A stretch of DNA of 64,000 nucleotides from Thermoflavifilum sp. (GTDB lineage Bacteria > Bacteroidota > Bacteroidia > Chitinophagales > Chitinophagaceae): contig JAIMAQ010000003.1 in assembly GCA_023511875.1 (NCBI GenBank), positions 124,001 to 188,000 on the forward strand. Direction: 5' to 3'. Under the pieces are notes generated by a model. That model worked only from the letters and a program-made list of their open reading frames with translations, was not told the origin of the DNA and ran no database searches. How positions within the stretch are numbered: position 1 is the first letter of the stretch; each line of letters opens with the position of its first letter. Shown one piece after another: positions 25,267 through 33,870 of the stretch. A program made the translations under genes and the position numbers.

Positions 25267-25749
25267 ATGAATCTCATGAGTTGCCCGTTTTGTGCGAAAA
25301 ACGAAGATGATTTTTTTATGAAGACTGCTCATTTCGCAGCTATTTATAACCTTTCTCCAATTGTGCCGGGGCATTCATTAGTCATTCCTATTGCGCATGT
25401 AGAAAGTTTGTTTGCATTATCTGAACCAGATTTTCAGGAAATGATGCTTTTTAGTCGGAAGGTAATGCGTTTCTTATGCGATTATTTTCACACCGATGCT
25501 TTCGATTGGGCTATTCAAGAAAAGCCACCAGCTGGTCAATCCGTTGCACATTTGCACGTACACCTTATTCCCCGATACGAGCACGATTTACCCGAACCAG
25601 GAGCTTGGTATCATCGCATGGTTGAACAAGAAAAACAACAGATCGATACCTTTGCACGCCAACGCTTATCCATTCCTCGTTTGCAAGAAATCACCTATAA
25701 ACTGAAGGAAGCGGCTACAAGCTATTTTTCTCATCACCCCAACATATAA
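25267..25749 (+). CDS. HIT family hydrolase
   Basis: 160 aa. The zinc pair SCPFC is at the N-terminus and the histidine triad reads VAHLHVHLIPR near residue 98, the catalytic His being the middle one of HxHxH. HIT proteins hydrolyse nucleoside phosphoramidates or dinucleotides; the exact substrate is open. A -7 box TATTTTTG at 25255-25262 is so close that the second ATG at 25276 may be the real start. It precedes pncB by five bases, so a role in nucleotide or NAD metabolism is plausible. It is divergent from nirK and shares its operator region. Confidence 0.88.
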   Translation: MNLMSCPFCAKNEDDFFMKTAHFAAIYNLSPIVPGHSLVIPIAHVESLFALSEPDFQEMMLFSRKVMRFLCDYFHTDAFDWAIQEKPPAGQSVAHLHVHLIPRYEHDLPEPGAWYHRMVEQEKQQIDTFARQRLSIPRLQEITYKLKEAATSYFSHHPNI

Positions 25750-25754
25750 ACATC

Positions 25755-27194
25755 ATGAGTTATTCGCTCGATATCACTGGAACTTACACCGATCTGTATG
25801 AACTGATCATGGCGCAAACCTATTTTCTGGAAAACCGCCACCAAACGCCAGCAGTATTCGACTATTTTTTTCGCAAGCTCCCTTATGATGGAGGTTATGT
25901 AATTTTTGCTGGGTTACACGATTGGCTCGATATCTTAGAAACATGGACCTTTTCTGCCGACGACCTGGCCTATCTCCAGGAAAATTTGCCTTTACATCCA
26001 GATTTTATCGACTATCTCAAACAATTTCGCTTTACAGGGAGCATATATGCTTGCCGAGAAGGTGAGGTAGTATTTCCCTATGAGCCAATTGTACGTGTAG
26101 AAGCGCCTATTATAGAAGCACAAATTTTAGAGACTTTATTGCTTAATGTGCTCAACTTCCAGTCGTTAATTGCCACCAAAGCTGCCCGAATTCGTTATGT
26201 AAGTGGCGAGCAAGCCCTCAGCGAGTTTGGCTTTCGTCGAGCACAAGGGCCGGCTGGCATCATGACCGCTCGGGCGGCGGTGATAGGCGGCTTTCAATCG
26301 ACCAGCAATGTTTATGCTGGCAAGCGGTATGGCATTCCCATAGTAGGTACCATGGCGCATTCTTTTGTTCAAAGCTATCCCGATGAGCTATCGGCCTTTC
26401 GCGCTTTTGCCCAGTATTATCCACAAGGATGCATCTTCTTGGTAGATACATACGATACCCTGCATAGCGGTATTCCCAATGCTATTCTGGTGGCCAAAGA
26501 AATGGAGCAAGGGGGTAGAAGAGCATTGGGGATTCGGCTCGATAGTGGCGACCTGGCATATCTATCGCGCCGCGCACGTGCTATGCTCGACGAAGCAGAT
26601 TTGTCGTATATGAAAATAGTGGTCTCTAACCAACTCGATGAATACCTCATCCGCAGTCTACGCGAACAAGGTGCGCCTATTGATATCTTTGGCGTAGGCA
26701 CTAAGCTGTCCGTGGGCGCTCCAGATGCCACTCTCGATGGGGTATATAAACTTTGCCAAATACAAGATAAACCTACCATTAAACTATCGGAAAGCCTAAC
26801 TAAAATGAATTTACCCGGTAAAAAACAAATCTTACGCATGCACAATGGAGAAGGGCTTTTTGCTGGTGCCGATGCAATTGTTTTGACTGAAGAAGCACAA
26901 CAACCCATTGCCGTAATGCATCACCCATTCGAACCGGGTAAATACAAAAAAATTCAATCTTACACACAAGAGCCTTTGTTACATCCCATGTTCGTCAATG
27001 GAAAACGCGTAGCATCTGCTCCTTCATTATTTGAAATTGCTGCTTATGCCCAGAAACGATTGCAACAACTACCTCCTGAATATAAACGATTTGAGTTTCC
27101 TCATGTATATAAAGTTGGAGTTAGTGAAAAATTATTACAGTTGCGCGATCGGCTGCGAGCACAATACCAGGAATCATGGATGAATCATGGATAA
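25755..27194 (+). CDS. pncB: nicotinate phosphoribosyltransferase
   Basis: 479 aa, the length of the longer bacterial NAPRTases. Family segments: TDLYELIMAQTYF near residue 12, FDYFFRKLPYDGGY near 35, the SEFGFRRAQGP catalytic loop near 155, GTMAHSFVQSYP with the active-site His near 198, and GIRLDSGDLAYLSR near 258. It makes nicotinate mononucleotide from nicotinate, PRPP and ATP in NAD salvage. pncA, which supplies nicotinate, lies about 400 bases downstream on the same strand; together they recycle nicotinamide. Confidence 0.96.
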   Translation: MSYSLDITGTYTDLYELIMAQTYFLENRHQTPAVFDYFFRKLPYDGGYVIFAGLHDWLDILETWTFSADDLAYLQENLPLHPDFIDYLKQFRFTGSIYACREGEVVFPYEPIVRVEAPIIEAQILETLLLNVLNFQSLIATKAARIRYVSGEQALSEFGFRRAQGPAGIMTARAAVIGGFQSTSNVYAGKRYGIPIVGTMAHSFVQSYPDELSAFRAFAQYYPQGCIFLVDTYDTLHSGIPNAILVAKEMEQGGRRALGIRLDSGDLAYLSRRARAMLDEADLSYMKIVVSNQLDEYLIRSLREQGAPIDIFGVGTKLSVGAPDATLDGVYKLCQIQDKPTIKLSESLTKMNLPGKKQILRMHNGEGLFAGADAIVLTEEAQQPIAVMHHPFEPGKYKKIQSYTQEPLLHPMFVNGKRVASAPSLFEIAAYAQKRLQQLPPEYKRFEFPHVYKVGVSEKLLQLRDRLRAQYQESWMNHG

Positions 27195-27602
27195 GGAAAT
27201 GGTATAATCAGCACCATTCGGTTTATGAGTGAAATCTTTGGGTGATTGTTTAACCACAATAAATAAGCAATATAGATAATGACCACATCTCTTTTAAAAT
27301 GATTTTCACTTTTCCATTTGTTTCGATAAACATGTTAAACTATGCTATCGAATCTGCATGGAAATCACTGATGGATCAAGTTGAAATGATTAAACAATTC
27401 CGACTTTCTTAATTAAGAAAAATTTTATTCATTATTTCACCCTCATATCATACACAAATACCTTTATGCATCATCACTCTCATCAGGGAATACGCTCTCT
27501 AAATTGGTAATGATTGTTACTGGTTTTCATGCCTAAGGCTGGTGTACAAGAGGGTTGAAAATTTATATGTAAATTTGAATGGGTTGCAAAATCATATCAT
27601 TT
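27195..27602. other. AT-rich intergenic region between pncB and pncA
   Basis: About 400 bases with no supportable gene. It holds a perfect 16-bp palindrome TTTCTTAATTAAGAAA (27405-27420), followed by AATTTT, and a -7 box TAAATTTG at 27570-27577 for pncA. There are scattered half-sites resembling the nearby operator (AATGATTTTCAC near 27298-27309) but no full copy. Confidence 0.5.
27570..27577 (+). promoter_or_regulatory. pncA: -7 box of pncA
   Basis: TAAATTTG is an exact TAnnTTTG match. It ends one base before the track's ATG at 27579, so translation must begin downstream; the ATG at 27603 gives a leader of about 20 bases. Confidence 0.55.
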
Positions 27603-28193
27603 ATGAAGTGCTTAATACTGGTTGATATCCAACAAGATTTTCTTCCCGGTGGAGCGCTGGCCGTGCCCAATGGTGATCGCATCATTCCAGCAGTCAATGC
27701 TTTGCAAGCCGATTATGAACTTGTAGTGGCTACGCAAGATTGGCATCCGGCTACACATATGAGCTTTGCGGCAAATCATTCCGGAAAAAAGCCTTTTGAC
27801 GTTATCGAATGGAAAGGCATGTTGCAAACGCTTTGGCCGGTACATTGCGTGCAAAATAGCCCCGGTGCTGAGTTTTCGCCTTTATTGCAAACCGATAGGG
27901 TAGAGGCCATTTTCCGAAAAGGAACAGACCCCCATATTGATAGCTACAGTGGATTTTTTGACAATGGGCACTTGAAATCTACGGGATTAGCTGGTTACCT
28001 GCGTGAAAAAGGGGTAAATGAAGTAGCCATTGTGGGGCTTGCTGGTGATATTTGTGTATTCTACACAGCGATGGATGCTCTTGAACAAGGCTTTGAAACG
28101 TATATCATTCGTGAAGGCGTGCAACCCTTAAGTGAAGCCGATTTTGCAGAACGCATGAAACAATTTCAACAAAAAGGTGGCAAACTCATCTAA
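27603..28193 (+). CDS. pncA: nicotinamidase
   Basis: 196 aa from MKCLILVDIQQDF; the start was moved from 27579 because of the promoter position. Isochorismatase-like fold with catalytic Asp in VDIQQDF, metal ligands in TQDWHPATHMSF (D-x-H and the later His), Lys in FRKGTDP, and the nucleophile Cys in VGLAGDICVFYTA (usually ATDYCV). It hydrolyses nicotinamide to nicotinate for the pncB reaction. Its last eight bases overlap the convergent acetyl-CoA hydrolase gene. Confidence 0.93.
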   Translation: MKCLILVDIQQDFLPGGALAVPNGDRIIPAVNALQADYELVVATQDWHPATHMSFAANHSGKKPFDVIEWKGMLQTLWPVHCVQNSPGAEFSPLLQTDRVEAIFRKGTDPHIDSYSGFFDNGHLKSTGLAGYLREKGVNEVAIVGLAGDICVFYTAMDALEQGFETYIIREGVQPLSEADFAERMKQFQQKGGKLI

Positions 28194-29460
28194 ACCTTTT
28201 GAAACGTTCATAAGCAGCTTTTTCCAGCCATTCGCGATGATCTGGATGCGCAATGTCAATCAATGCTTGAGCACGTTGCCTTAAGTTTTTGCCAAATAAA
28301 TCAGCCACTCCATACTCAGTCACTACATAATGTACATGCGCTCGAGTAGTGGTTACACTAGCGCCGGGTTTAAGAAAAGGTACAATTTTGCTGTCGCCAT
28401 TTCGGGTAGTAGAAGCCATAGCAATAATGGGTTTACCACCTTCTGATAAAGCCGCCCCGCGCATAAAATCCATTTGTCCGCCTACACCTGAATATTGATA
28501 TGTACCAATAGAATCAGCACATACCTGACCGGTTAAATCCACTTCAATAGCACTATTGATAGCTACCACCTTTGGGTTTTTGCGAATAATGCTTGTATCA
28601 TTGGTAAATGCGGTTTCTTTCATGGCGATGATGGGATTATCATCAATAAAATCATATACCTTTCGCGAACCCATCACAAAACAAGCCACAATTTTGTTGG
28701 GGATTACTTTTTTATACTTACCCGTAATTACGCCTTTTTCCACAAGCGGTATCAAGCCATCTGAAAACATTTCTGTATGAATGCCTAAATCGCGATGATG
28801 TATCAATTGTTCGAGTACAGCATTGGGAATACCGCCAATGCCCATCTGCAACGTAGATCCATCCTCAATTAATGCGGCAATATGTTGCCCAATCTGGCGT
28901 TCAATATCTGTAATCGGTGAGCTGATGACTTCGTGGATATCCGATTCATGCCATACGGCAAAATCGATATCGTTTATATGAATAGCCCCATCGCCATGTG
29001 TGCGTGGCACACGAGGATTTACCTGTGCAATCACCCATTCTGCTGTCTCCACTGCACTAAGTGTCACATCTATCGAAGGACCGAGCGAACAATATCCATG
29101 TGCATCTGGAGGACTTACTTGAATAAAAGCTACTTGGATAGGTAAAATGTTTCTACGAAACAAAGAAGAAATATCACTTAAAAAAACTGGCACATAATCA
29201 CCAATACCTTCCGATAAAGCCTTGCGCATATTGGCACCAATAAAAAATGAGTTCGGGTAAAATGCATCTGCATATTCAGGTTTGCAATAAGGTAATTCTC
29301 CTTCGGTATGAATATGTACGATTTCTACTTGCCGCAATTCAGGTGCACGTTGCATCAAAGCATCAATGAGCACATGTGGTGTCATGGCCACACTATGAAT
29401 AAATATTCTATCACCTGATTTCACAACAGACACTGCTTCTGTAGCTTCTACCCATTTCAT
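28186..29460 (-). CDS. acetyl-CoA hydrolase / CoA-transferase family protein
   Basis: 424 aa from the ATG at 29460; the track start is a TTG at 29484, which lies over the predicted -7 box. The two CoA-transferase domains of the Cat1/acetyl-CoA hydrolase family are clear: LQMGIGGIPNAVLEQL near residue 210, the catalytic Glu in INSAIEVDLTGQV near 310, and YSGVGGQMDFMRGA near 332. Members swap CoA between acetate, succinate, propionate or butyrate; the acyl group cannot be told here. Such an enzyme can conserve energy as acetate is excreted when oxygen is short, which fits the FNR-like site at about -40.5. Confidence 0.9.
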   Translation of the reverse strand: MKWVEATEAVSVVKSGDRIFIHSVAMTPHVLIDALMQRAPELRQVEIVHIHTEGELPYCKPEYADAFYPNSFFIGANMRKALSEGIGDYVPVFLSDISSLFRRNILPIQVAFIQVSPPDAHGYCSLGPSIDVTLSAVETAEWVIAQVNPRVPRTHGDGAIHINDIDFAVWHESDIHEVISSPITDIERQIGQHIAALIEDGSTLQMGIGGIPNAVLEQLIHHRDLGIHTEMFSDGLIPLVEKGVITGKYKKVIPNKIVACFVMGSRKVYDFIDDNPIIAMKETAFTNDTSIIRKNPKVVAINSAIEVDLTGQVCADSIGTYQYSGVGGQMDFMRGAALSEGGKPIIAMASTTRNGDSKIVPFLKPGASVTTTRAHVHYVVTEYGVADLFGKNLRQRAQALIDIAHPDHREWLEKAAYERFKRFR

Positions 29461-29481
29461 AAATACATTATTTTTATCGTG

Positions 29482-29489
29482 CAAAATTA
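29482..29489 (-). promoter_or_regulatory. -7 box of the acetyl-CoA hydrolase gene
   Basis: TAATTTTG on the minus strand, exact consensus. The predicted start near 29478 leaves a leader of about 18 bases to the ATG at 29460. The operator centre is 36.5 bp from the final G of the box, exactly as at nirK. Confidence 0.6.
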
Positions 29490-29510
29490 GTGTATACCAA
29501 TTGTGTTTTA

Positions 29511-29526
29511 GGTGATTTTCATCATC
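29511..29526. promoter_or_regulatory. FNR/CRP-like operator between acetyl-CoA hydrolase and PPOX genes
   Basis: GGTGATTTTCATCATC, base for base the same 16-mer as at 25212-25227. Centred about 40.5 bp before the predicted acetyl-CoA hydrolase start and 75 bp before the PPOX ATG, so it can serve both divergent units. Confidence 0.68.
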
Positions 29527-29593
29527 CTTCAGAGTTATCTATTATTTTCTGATAAGCAGAAAAAATATTAAATTGTCCAAAAATTATATCAAT

Positions 29594-30061
29594 ATGCTAG
29601 GCTGGTTAACTCCATCTCAGATTGACGCTTGTTTAGAAAGAAATGCCATAGGACGTATCGGATATCTTGCCGAAAATAATCGAGTTTTTATTATTCCCGT
29701 TACTTATCTATTCGATGGAGCTTCTATCATTGCACATTCAAGAGAAGGAGATAAAATTGATGCATTGCGCAACTCACAAGAAGTATGTTTTCAAGTAGAT
29801 GAAATAGCTGATCATCAAAACTGGCAAAGCATACTGGTTTGGGGCACATATGAAGAAATCACTCAACAAAAAGAGCGGTATTATGCTTTAGACAGATTGA
29901 TTCGTAAAATCAACATGTTAAACATTCATCAATCAGCCACCCAACCTATAGATTTAGATATTCAGGCAGAACAAATATTGGTTGAAGCAGAAAAAAACAT
30001 TGTATATCGCATTCGCATCAAAGAAAAAACGGGCAGATTTCAAAAGCAAGAACACAGATAA
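29594..30061 (+). CDS. pyridoxamine 5'-phosphate oxidase-like (PPOX/NimA-type) protein
   Basis: 155 aa from the ATG at 29594; the track's 29573 is a TTG. The split-barrel flavin-binding fold is indicated by RIGYLAENNRVFIIPVTYLF near residue 20, then IAHSREGDKIDALR and VCFQVDEI, as in the Pyridox_ox_2 group that includes NimA-like proteins. Members bind FMN or haem and reduce varied substrates; the substrate here is unknown. The gene is divergent from acetyl-CoA hydrolase and lies 18 bases upstream of the ribonucleotide reductase gene, so the two form one unit. Confidence 0.85.
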   Translation: MLGWLTPSQIDACLERNAIGRIGYLAENNRVFIIPVTYLFDGASIIAHSREGDKIDALRNSQEVCFQVDEIADHQNWQSILVWGTYEEITQQKERYYALDRLIRKINMLNIHQSATQPIDLDIQAEQILVEAEKNIVYRIRIKEKTGRFQKQEHR

Positions 30062-30079
30062 AGATTAAAAGCATGCTTC

Positions 30080-31861
30080 ATGCAAATTACTCCAAATGCA
30101 CGATTGATACTGGAATCGCGCTACTTGAGAAAAGATGCTGATGGGCATTTATTAGAAACACCCGAACAGCTTTTACAGCGAGTGGCTTTTGCGATTGCAG
30201 AAGCCGAATTGTATTGGGGCCATGCAGATGATGTGCAACGCATGGCTGAAGCCTTTTTCCAACTGATGAATGAAAAATTTTTTCTCCCCAATTCACCCAC
30301 TCTCATGAATGCTGGCACTCCACTTCATCAACTGAGTGCCTGCTATGTACTACCTGTAGAAGATAGCATGGAAAGCATCTTCAACACATTAACGCTTACT
30401 GCATTGATACAGCAGAGTGGGGGAGGCACGGGTTTTAATTTTAGCCATCTTCGCCCTGAAGGAAGTTATGTATCTTCTACAGGTGGAACTGCTTCCGGGC
30501 CAATTGCTTTTATGCAGGTATTCAATGCTGCTACCGAAGGTATTAAACAAGGAGGTAAACGCAGAGGTGCCAATATGGGCATTCTGAATATTCATCATCC
30601 CGATATTCTACATTTTATTACCTCAAAACAAGATCCCCAACAGCTCAACAATTTCAACATTTCTGTAGGCATTACCGATGATTTTTTTCATGCACTCGAT
30701 GCAGGTAGTGATTTTCATTTATCTTATAAAACACCACATCATACCATACAACGAAGCATATCGGCTACTCATCTCTGGAAAATGTTGATTCATCAGAGCT
30801 GGGCAACTGGCGATCCTGGTGCTATTTTTCTCGATACCATTCATCGTTTTAATCCTACTCCTGCCATTGGCCATATCGAAGCCACTAATCCTTGTGGCGA
30901 AGTACCATTATTGCCATATGAATCTTGTAATTTGGGATCTATTAACCTGAGTCGATTACTCGTAAAAGGAACTAATAATAAGCTTCAATTAGATGAGGAA
31001 AAACTACGTAGTGTTGTTCATTTATCGGTAAGGTTTTTAGATAATGTGATTGAATGTAATCATTATTTGCATCCTGCTTTAAAACAAATGGCTAAAGGAA
31101 ATCGCAAGATAGGATTGGGCGTAATGGGATGGGCTGAAATGTTGATCCGCTTGGGCATACCTTATGCTAGCCAGGAAGCCATACATTTGGCCCAAAAGAT
31201 CATGCAATTGATTCGACAAGAAGCTGATCTAGCTTCAGAACAATTAGCTAATCAGCGAGGTGCGTTTCCGTTTATTACCCAAAGTATCTATGCTGGAAGA
31301 TTGCGGCGTCATGCCACAGTAACCAGTATTGCCCCTACGGGTACCATTTCACTCATTGCAGGTACCAGCTCGTCTATCGAACCCCTATTTGCACTCGCAT
31401 ATAAACGCGAGCATATACTTAATAACCAAACACTATATGAAATCAATTCTGCAGTCATAGAAGTTCTTTCACAGCAAACTCATTTTTCCAAAGACATGCT
31501 CGATGAGATCATTGCTACTGGCTCGGTACAGAACATTCGTCAGTTACCAGAAGCCATAAGAAATTTGTTGAAAACATCACTGGAAATAGACTATTGCTAT
31601 CATATTGCTCATCAAATAGCTTTTCAACGATTTACGGATAATGCGGTTTCCAAAACCATTAATATGCCATCATCTGCTACAGAAGCCGATGTTGAGCAAG
31701 CTTATCGAATGGCCTGGCAACAAGGAGCAAAAGGAATTACTGTTTTTCGTTATGGCTCTAAAGCTGAGCAGGTTTTACATGCCGGACTAAAAAAAGAAGA
31801 TGAGATTAGTCGGGTACTTGAATCTGAAGTGCACGACTGTAAAAACAGTTGTCAGCTATAA
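30080..31861 (+). CDS. class II (adenosylcobalamin-dependent) ribonucleotide reductase
   Basis: 593 aa. The reductase barrel shows the first redox Cys in LSACYVLPV (near residue 92), the radical-site loop ATNPCGEVPLLPYESCNLG with N-x-C-x-E and the second redox Cys, and the phosphate loop APTGTISLIAGTSSS. The C-terminus ends DCKNSCQL, a mobile CxxxC pair for re-reduction. No NrdB, NrdD activase or NrdI is adjacent and there is no ATP cone, which fits a short class II enzyme of the NrdJ/NrdZ kind that works without oxygen. It follows the PPOX gene by 18 bases. No cobalamin riboswitch is visible. Confidence 0.9.
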   Translation: MQITPNARLILESRYLRKDADGHLLETPEQLLQRVAFAIAEAELYWGHADDVQRMAEAFFQLMNEKFFLPNSPTLMNAGTPLHQLSACYVLPVEDSMESIFNTLTLTALIQQSGGGTGFNFSHLRPEGSYVSSTGGTASGPIAFMQVFNAATEGIKQGGKRRGANMGILNIHHPDILHFITSKQDPQQLNNFNISVGITDDFFHALDAGSDFHLSYKTPHHTIQRSISATHLWKMLIHQSWATGDPGAIFLDTIHRFNPTPAIGHIEATNPCGEVPLLPYESCNLGSINLSRLLVKGTNNKLQLDEEKLRSVVHLSVRFLDNVIECNHYLHPALKQMAKGNRKIGLGVMGWAEMLIRLGIPYASQEAIHLAQKIMQLIRQEADLASEQLANQRGAFPFITQSIYAGRLRRHATVTSIAPTGTISLIAGTSSSIEPLFALAYKREHILNNQTLYEINSAVIEVLSQQTHFSKDMLDEIIATGSVQNIRQLPEAIRNLLKTSLEIDYCYHIAHQIAFQRFTDNAVSKTINMPSSATEADVEQAYRMAWQQGAKGITVFRYGSKAEQVLHAGLKKEDEISRVLESEVHDCKNSCQL

Positions 31862-31863
31862 AG

Positions 31864-32682
31864 TTACCAGTGTGAGATAAACAGGGGCACAGGCAACATA
31901 CGTATTACATGTAAGGCTTCACTCTTATGTAACATTTGTGACAGCAAACTCCTGCCAAATGAACCCATGACCCCAAAAATCTGCTTCTGTTGCTGATAAG
32001 AAGTAGAAAAACTATTTAGCAGTTTTTCATCTGTTTCTTCATAATAGGCTTGTGTATAATGTGTATTCATCCAATCAATTAATAGTTTTTTATCGTGCAT
32101 TTGATCAGCTTCCCTTGCATAAACCGCTTTAATAGGTTTATCATATAGCTGTGGAAATAAATAGGTAAACTGCCGAATAGCAAACACAGAAGAAGGTGTG
32201 CCGTTATAAGCAAAAATAATCTCATCGATATGTGTAAACCCACCAGAGAATAAGATAACAGGGCATTCGCCATACATCAGGATATCTCTGAAAAATCTAT
32301 ATCGCGTAATATCATCAGTAGGTGATTGGAGCGAATGAATATCGAGTAAAAGCACATCCGTATAACGTAAGTGTTTGAAGAAGGCTTCCTGTGCTACAGA
32401 AAGATCTTCAAATGGCTTAATCAGCATATTTCGTTGATGCGCTTCCCTGACTAACACATCAAAGTTTTTTTCGATGATTTCATATTTTTCTTTGTCGGCC
32501 AATTGCCCTGGAATAGTCATAAAAGAAGCATTGTCATACCAAGTAGCTGTTTTACCCATGTCGTCGAAATATACTTCCAAGGTTTTGGTATGGGTAAGCT
32601 CTGCAAGATAGGCAGGTAAGTCGAGCACCGAAGGATTAAAATACATACTATCGGTATATAGCATCATCTTCAACATGGCCAT
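31864..32682 (-). CDS. universal stress protein (UspA) family protein
   Basis: 272 aa, about two Usp-fold units. The C-terminal half ends with VMGSFGRSLLSQMLHKSEA, which follows the GxxGRxxxS...S pattern of the nucleotide-binding loop, then VPLFISH, the usual final strand. The N-terminal half (TDSMYFNPSVLDLPAYL) is more diverged. Usp proteins support survival under stasis and low oxygen; the biochemical activity is unknown. It lies 52 bases downstream of the alcohol dehydrogenase on the same strand and ends two bases from the convergent reductase gene. Confidence 0.8.
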   Translation of the reverse strand: MAMLKMMLYTDSMYFNPSVLDLPAYLAELTHTKTLEVYFDDMGKTATWYDNASFMTIPGQLADKEKYEIIEKNFDVLVREAHQRNMLIKPFEDLSVAQEAFFKHLRYTDVLLLDIHSLQSPTDDITRYRFFRDILMYGECPVILFSGGFTHIDEIIFAYNGTPSSVFAIRQFTYLFPQLYDKPIKAVYAREADQMHDKKLLIDWMNTHYTQAYYEETDEKLLNSFSTSYQQQKQIFGVMGSFGRSLLSQMLHKSEALHVIRMLPVPLFISHW

Positions 32683-32734
32683 AAGTTTAAATAGATGAAC
32701 AAATAATTTTTTACATCATCAGTTTTCAACAGAT

Positions 32735-33772
32735 TCAAGCTGTAAGAATCACTTTCAAAGCTTTTTCCTGAGCAGCATGTCCAAATATGCGGTATGCATA
32801 TAAAGCATCATTTAGGGCAAAATGATGAGTAATCAGCTGCTGAGGGAGTAATTTACCCGATTGTACCGTTTTGAATAATAATGGTATAGTAATAGTGTCT
32901 ACAAGTCGGGTAGTAATCTTTATATTATGCGACCATAATGTTTCTAAGTGCAGATAAGCCGGTTTTCCGTGCACACCTATATTTGCAATGATACCACCAG
33001 GTGCTACTAGCGATTGGCATAGTTCGAAGGTAGCGGGAATACCCACCGCTTCAATGACCACATCTGCACCTTTGCCTTCAGTTAGTCCTTTAACGATCTC
33101 AATCGGATTAACCTGTTTTGAATCAATACCATAATCGGCACCAAATTGTTTTGCCACTTCGAGTCGGTTTTCATCGGTATCGATTACCATTAGTAAACCC
33201 GGTGAATAAAATTTTGCAGTGAGCAATGCAGCCAACCCAACAGGCCCCGCGCCTACAATCACCACATGATCACCAGGCTTTACTTCTCCATTCAAAACTC
33301 CACATTCATATCCGGTTGGTAAAATATCGCTCAACATCACGAGTGCCTCTTCATCCATATGATGTGGAATAGGATAGAGGCTATTATCGGCAAAAGGAAT
33401 TCGCACATACTCTGCTTGCGTACCATCAATAAGATGTCCTAATATCCATCCACCATTTTCACAATGTGAATACATACCCTTTTTGCAATATGAGCAGCTA
33501 CCACAAGATGTTATACACGAGATCAGCATATGATCACCAGGTTTAAATCGGCGTACAGCCGTACCCACTTCTTCAATGATGCCTACACCTTCATGTCCCA
33601 GAATTCTCCCATCGCTAACCTCAGGAACATCTCCTTTGAGAATGTGTAGATCTGTACCACAAATAGTGGTATGGGTAATTTTAATGATAGCGTCTGTATC
33701 TTCCAGCAACATGGGCTTGGGCTTATCTTCCCATTCAATTTTGCCTGGCCCATGATAAACAATAGCTTTCAT
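32735..33772 (-). CDS. zinc-dependent alcohol dehydrogenase family protein
   Basis: 345 aa medium-chain dehydrogenase. Catalytic zinc ligands are the Cys in TICGTDLH (near residue 38) and the His-Glu of LGHEGVG; the structural zinc site is CGSCSYCKKGMYSHC. The NAD(P) Rossmann motif reads VIVGAGPVGLAALL near 170, with an Asp at the end of strand 2 (MVIDTD) favouring NAD. Substrate unknown; it could reoxidise NADH by reducing an aldehyde when oxygen is absent. It has no clear promoter of its own after the terminator that precedes it. Confidence 0.9.
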   Translation of the reverse strand: MKAIVYHGPGKIEWEDKPKPMLLEDTDAIIKITHTTICGTDLHILKGDVPEVSDGRILGHEGVGIIEEVGTAVRRFKPGDHMLISCITSCGSCSYCKKGMYSHCENGGWILGHLIDGTQAEYVRIPFADNSLYPIPHHMDEEALVMLSDILPTGYECGVLNGEVKPGDHVVIVGAGPVGLAALLTAKFYSPGLLMVIDTDENRLEVAKQFGADYGIDSKQVNPIEIVKGLTEGKGADVVIEAVGIPATFELCQSLVAPGGIIANIGVHGKPAYLHLETLWSHNIKITTRLVDTITIPLLFKTVQSGKLLPQQLITHHFALNDALYAYRIFGHAAQEKALKVILTA

Positions 33773-33815
33773 GATGAAAAGTTTTACATTAAGAAAAAAA
33801 TTTTCTGAAAAAGAG

Positions 33816-33840
33816 GAGAGCTATGCTCATCATAGCTCTC
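33816..33840 (-). terminator. intrinsic terminator after the porin gene
   Basis: A perfect 10-bp stem GAGAGCTATG / CATAGCTCTC with a five-base loop, followed leftward by a T-rich run. It lies 31 bases after the porin stop and should end the yceI-porin transcript before the alcohol dehydrogenase gene. Confidence 0.85.
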
Positions 33841-33870
33841 GTGTTTACTCACCAACTGCTATGAAACGTG

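Noticed and set aside
25108-25374. 88-aa minus-strand ORF across the nirK-HIT intergenic region
   Set aside because: Covers the promoter and operators and lies antisense to the HIT gene; sequence looks random.
29485-30079. Possible cobalamin riboswitch before the class II ribonucleotide reductase
   Set aside because: The leader space is too short and no B12-box-like sequence was seen; the reductase follows the PPOX gene by 18 bases.
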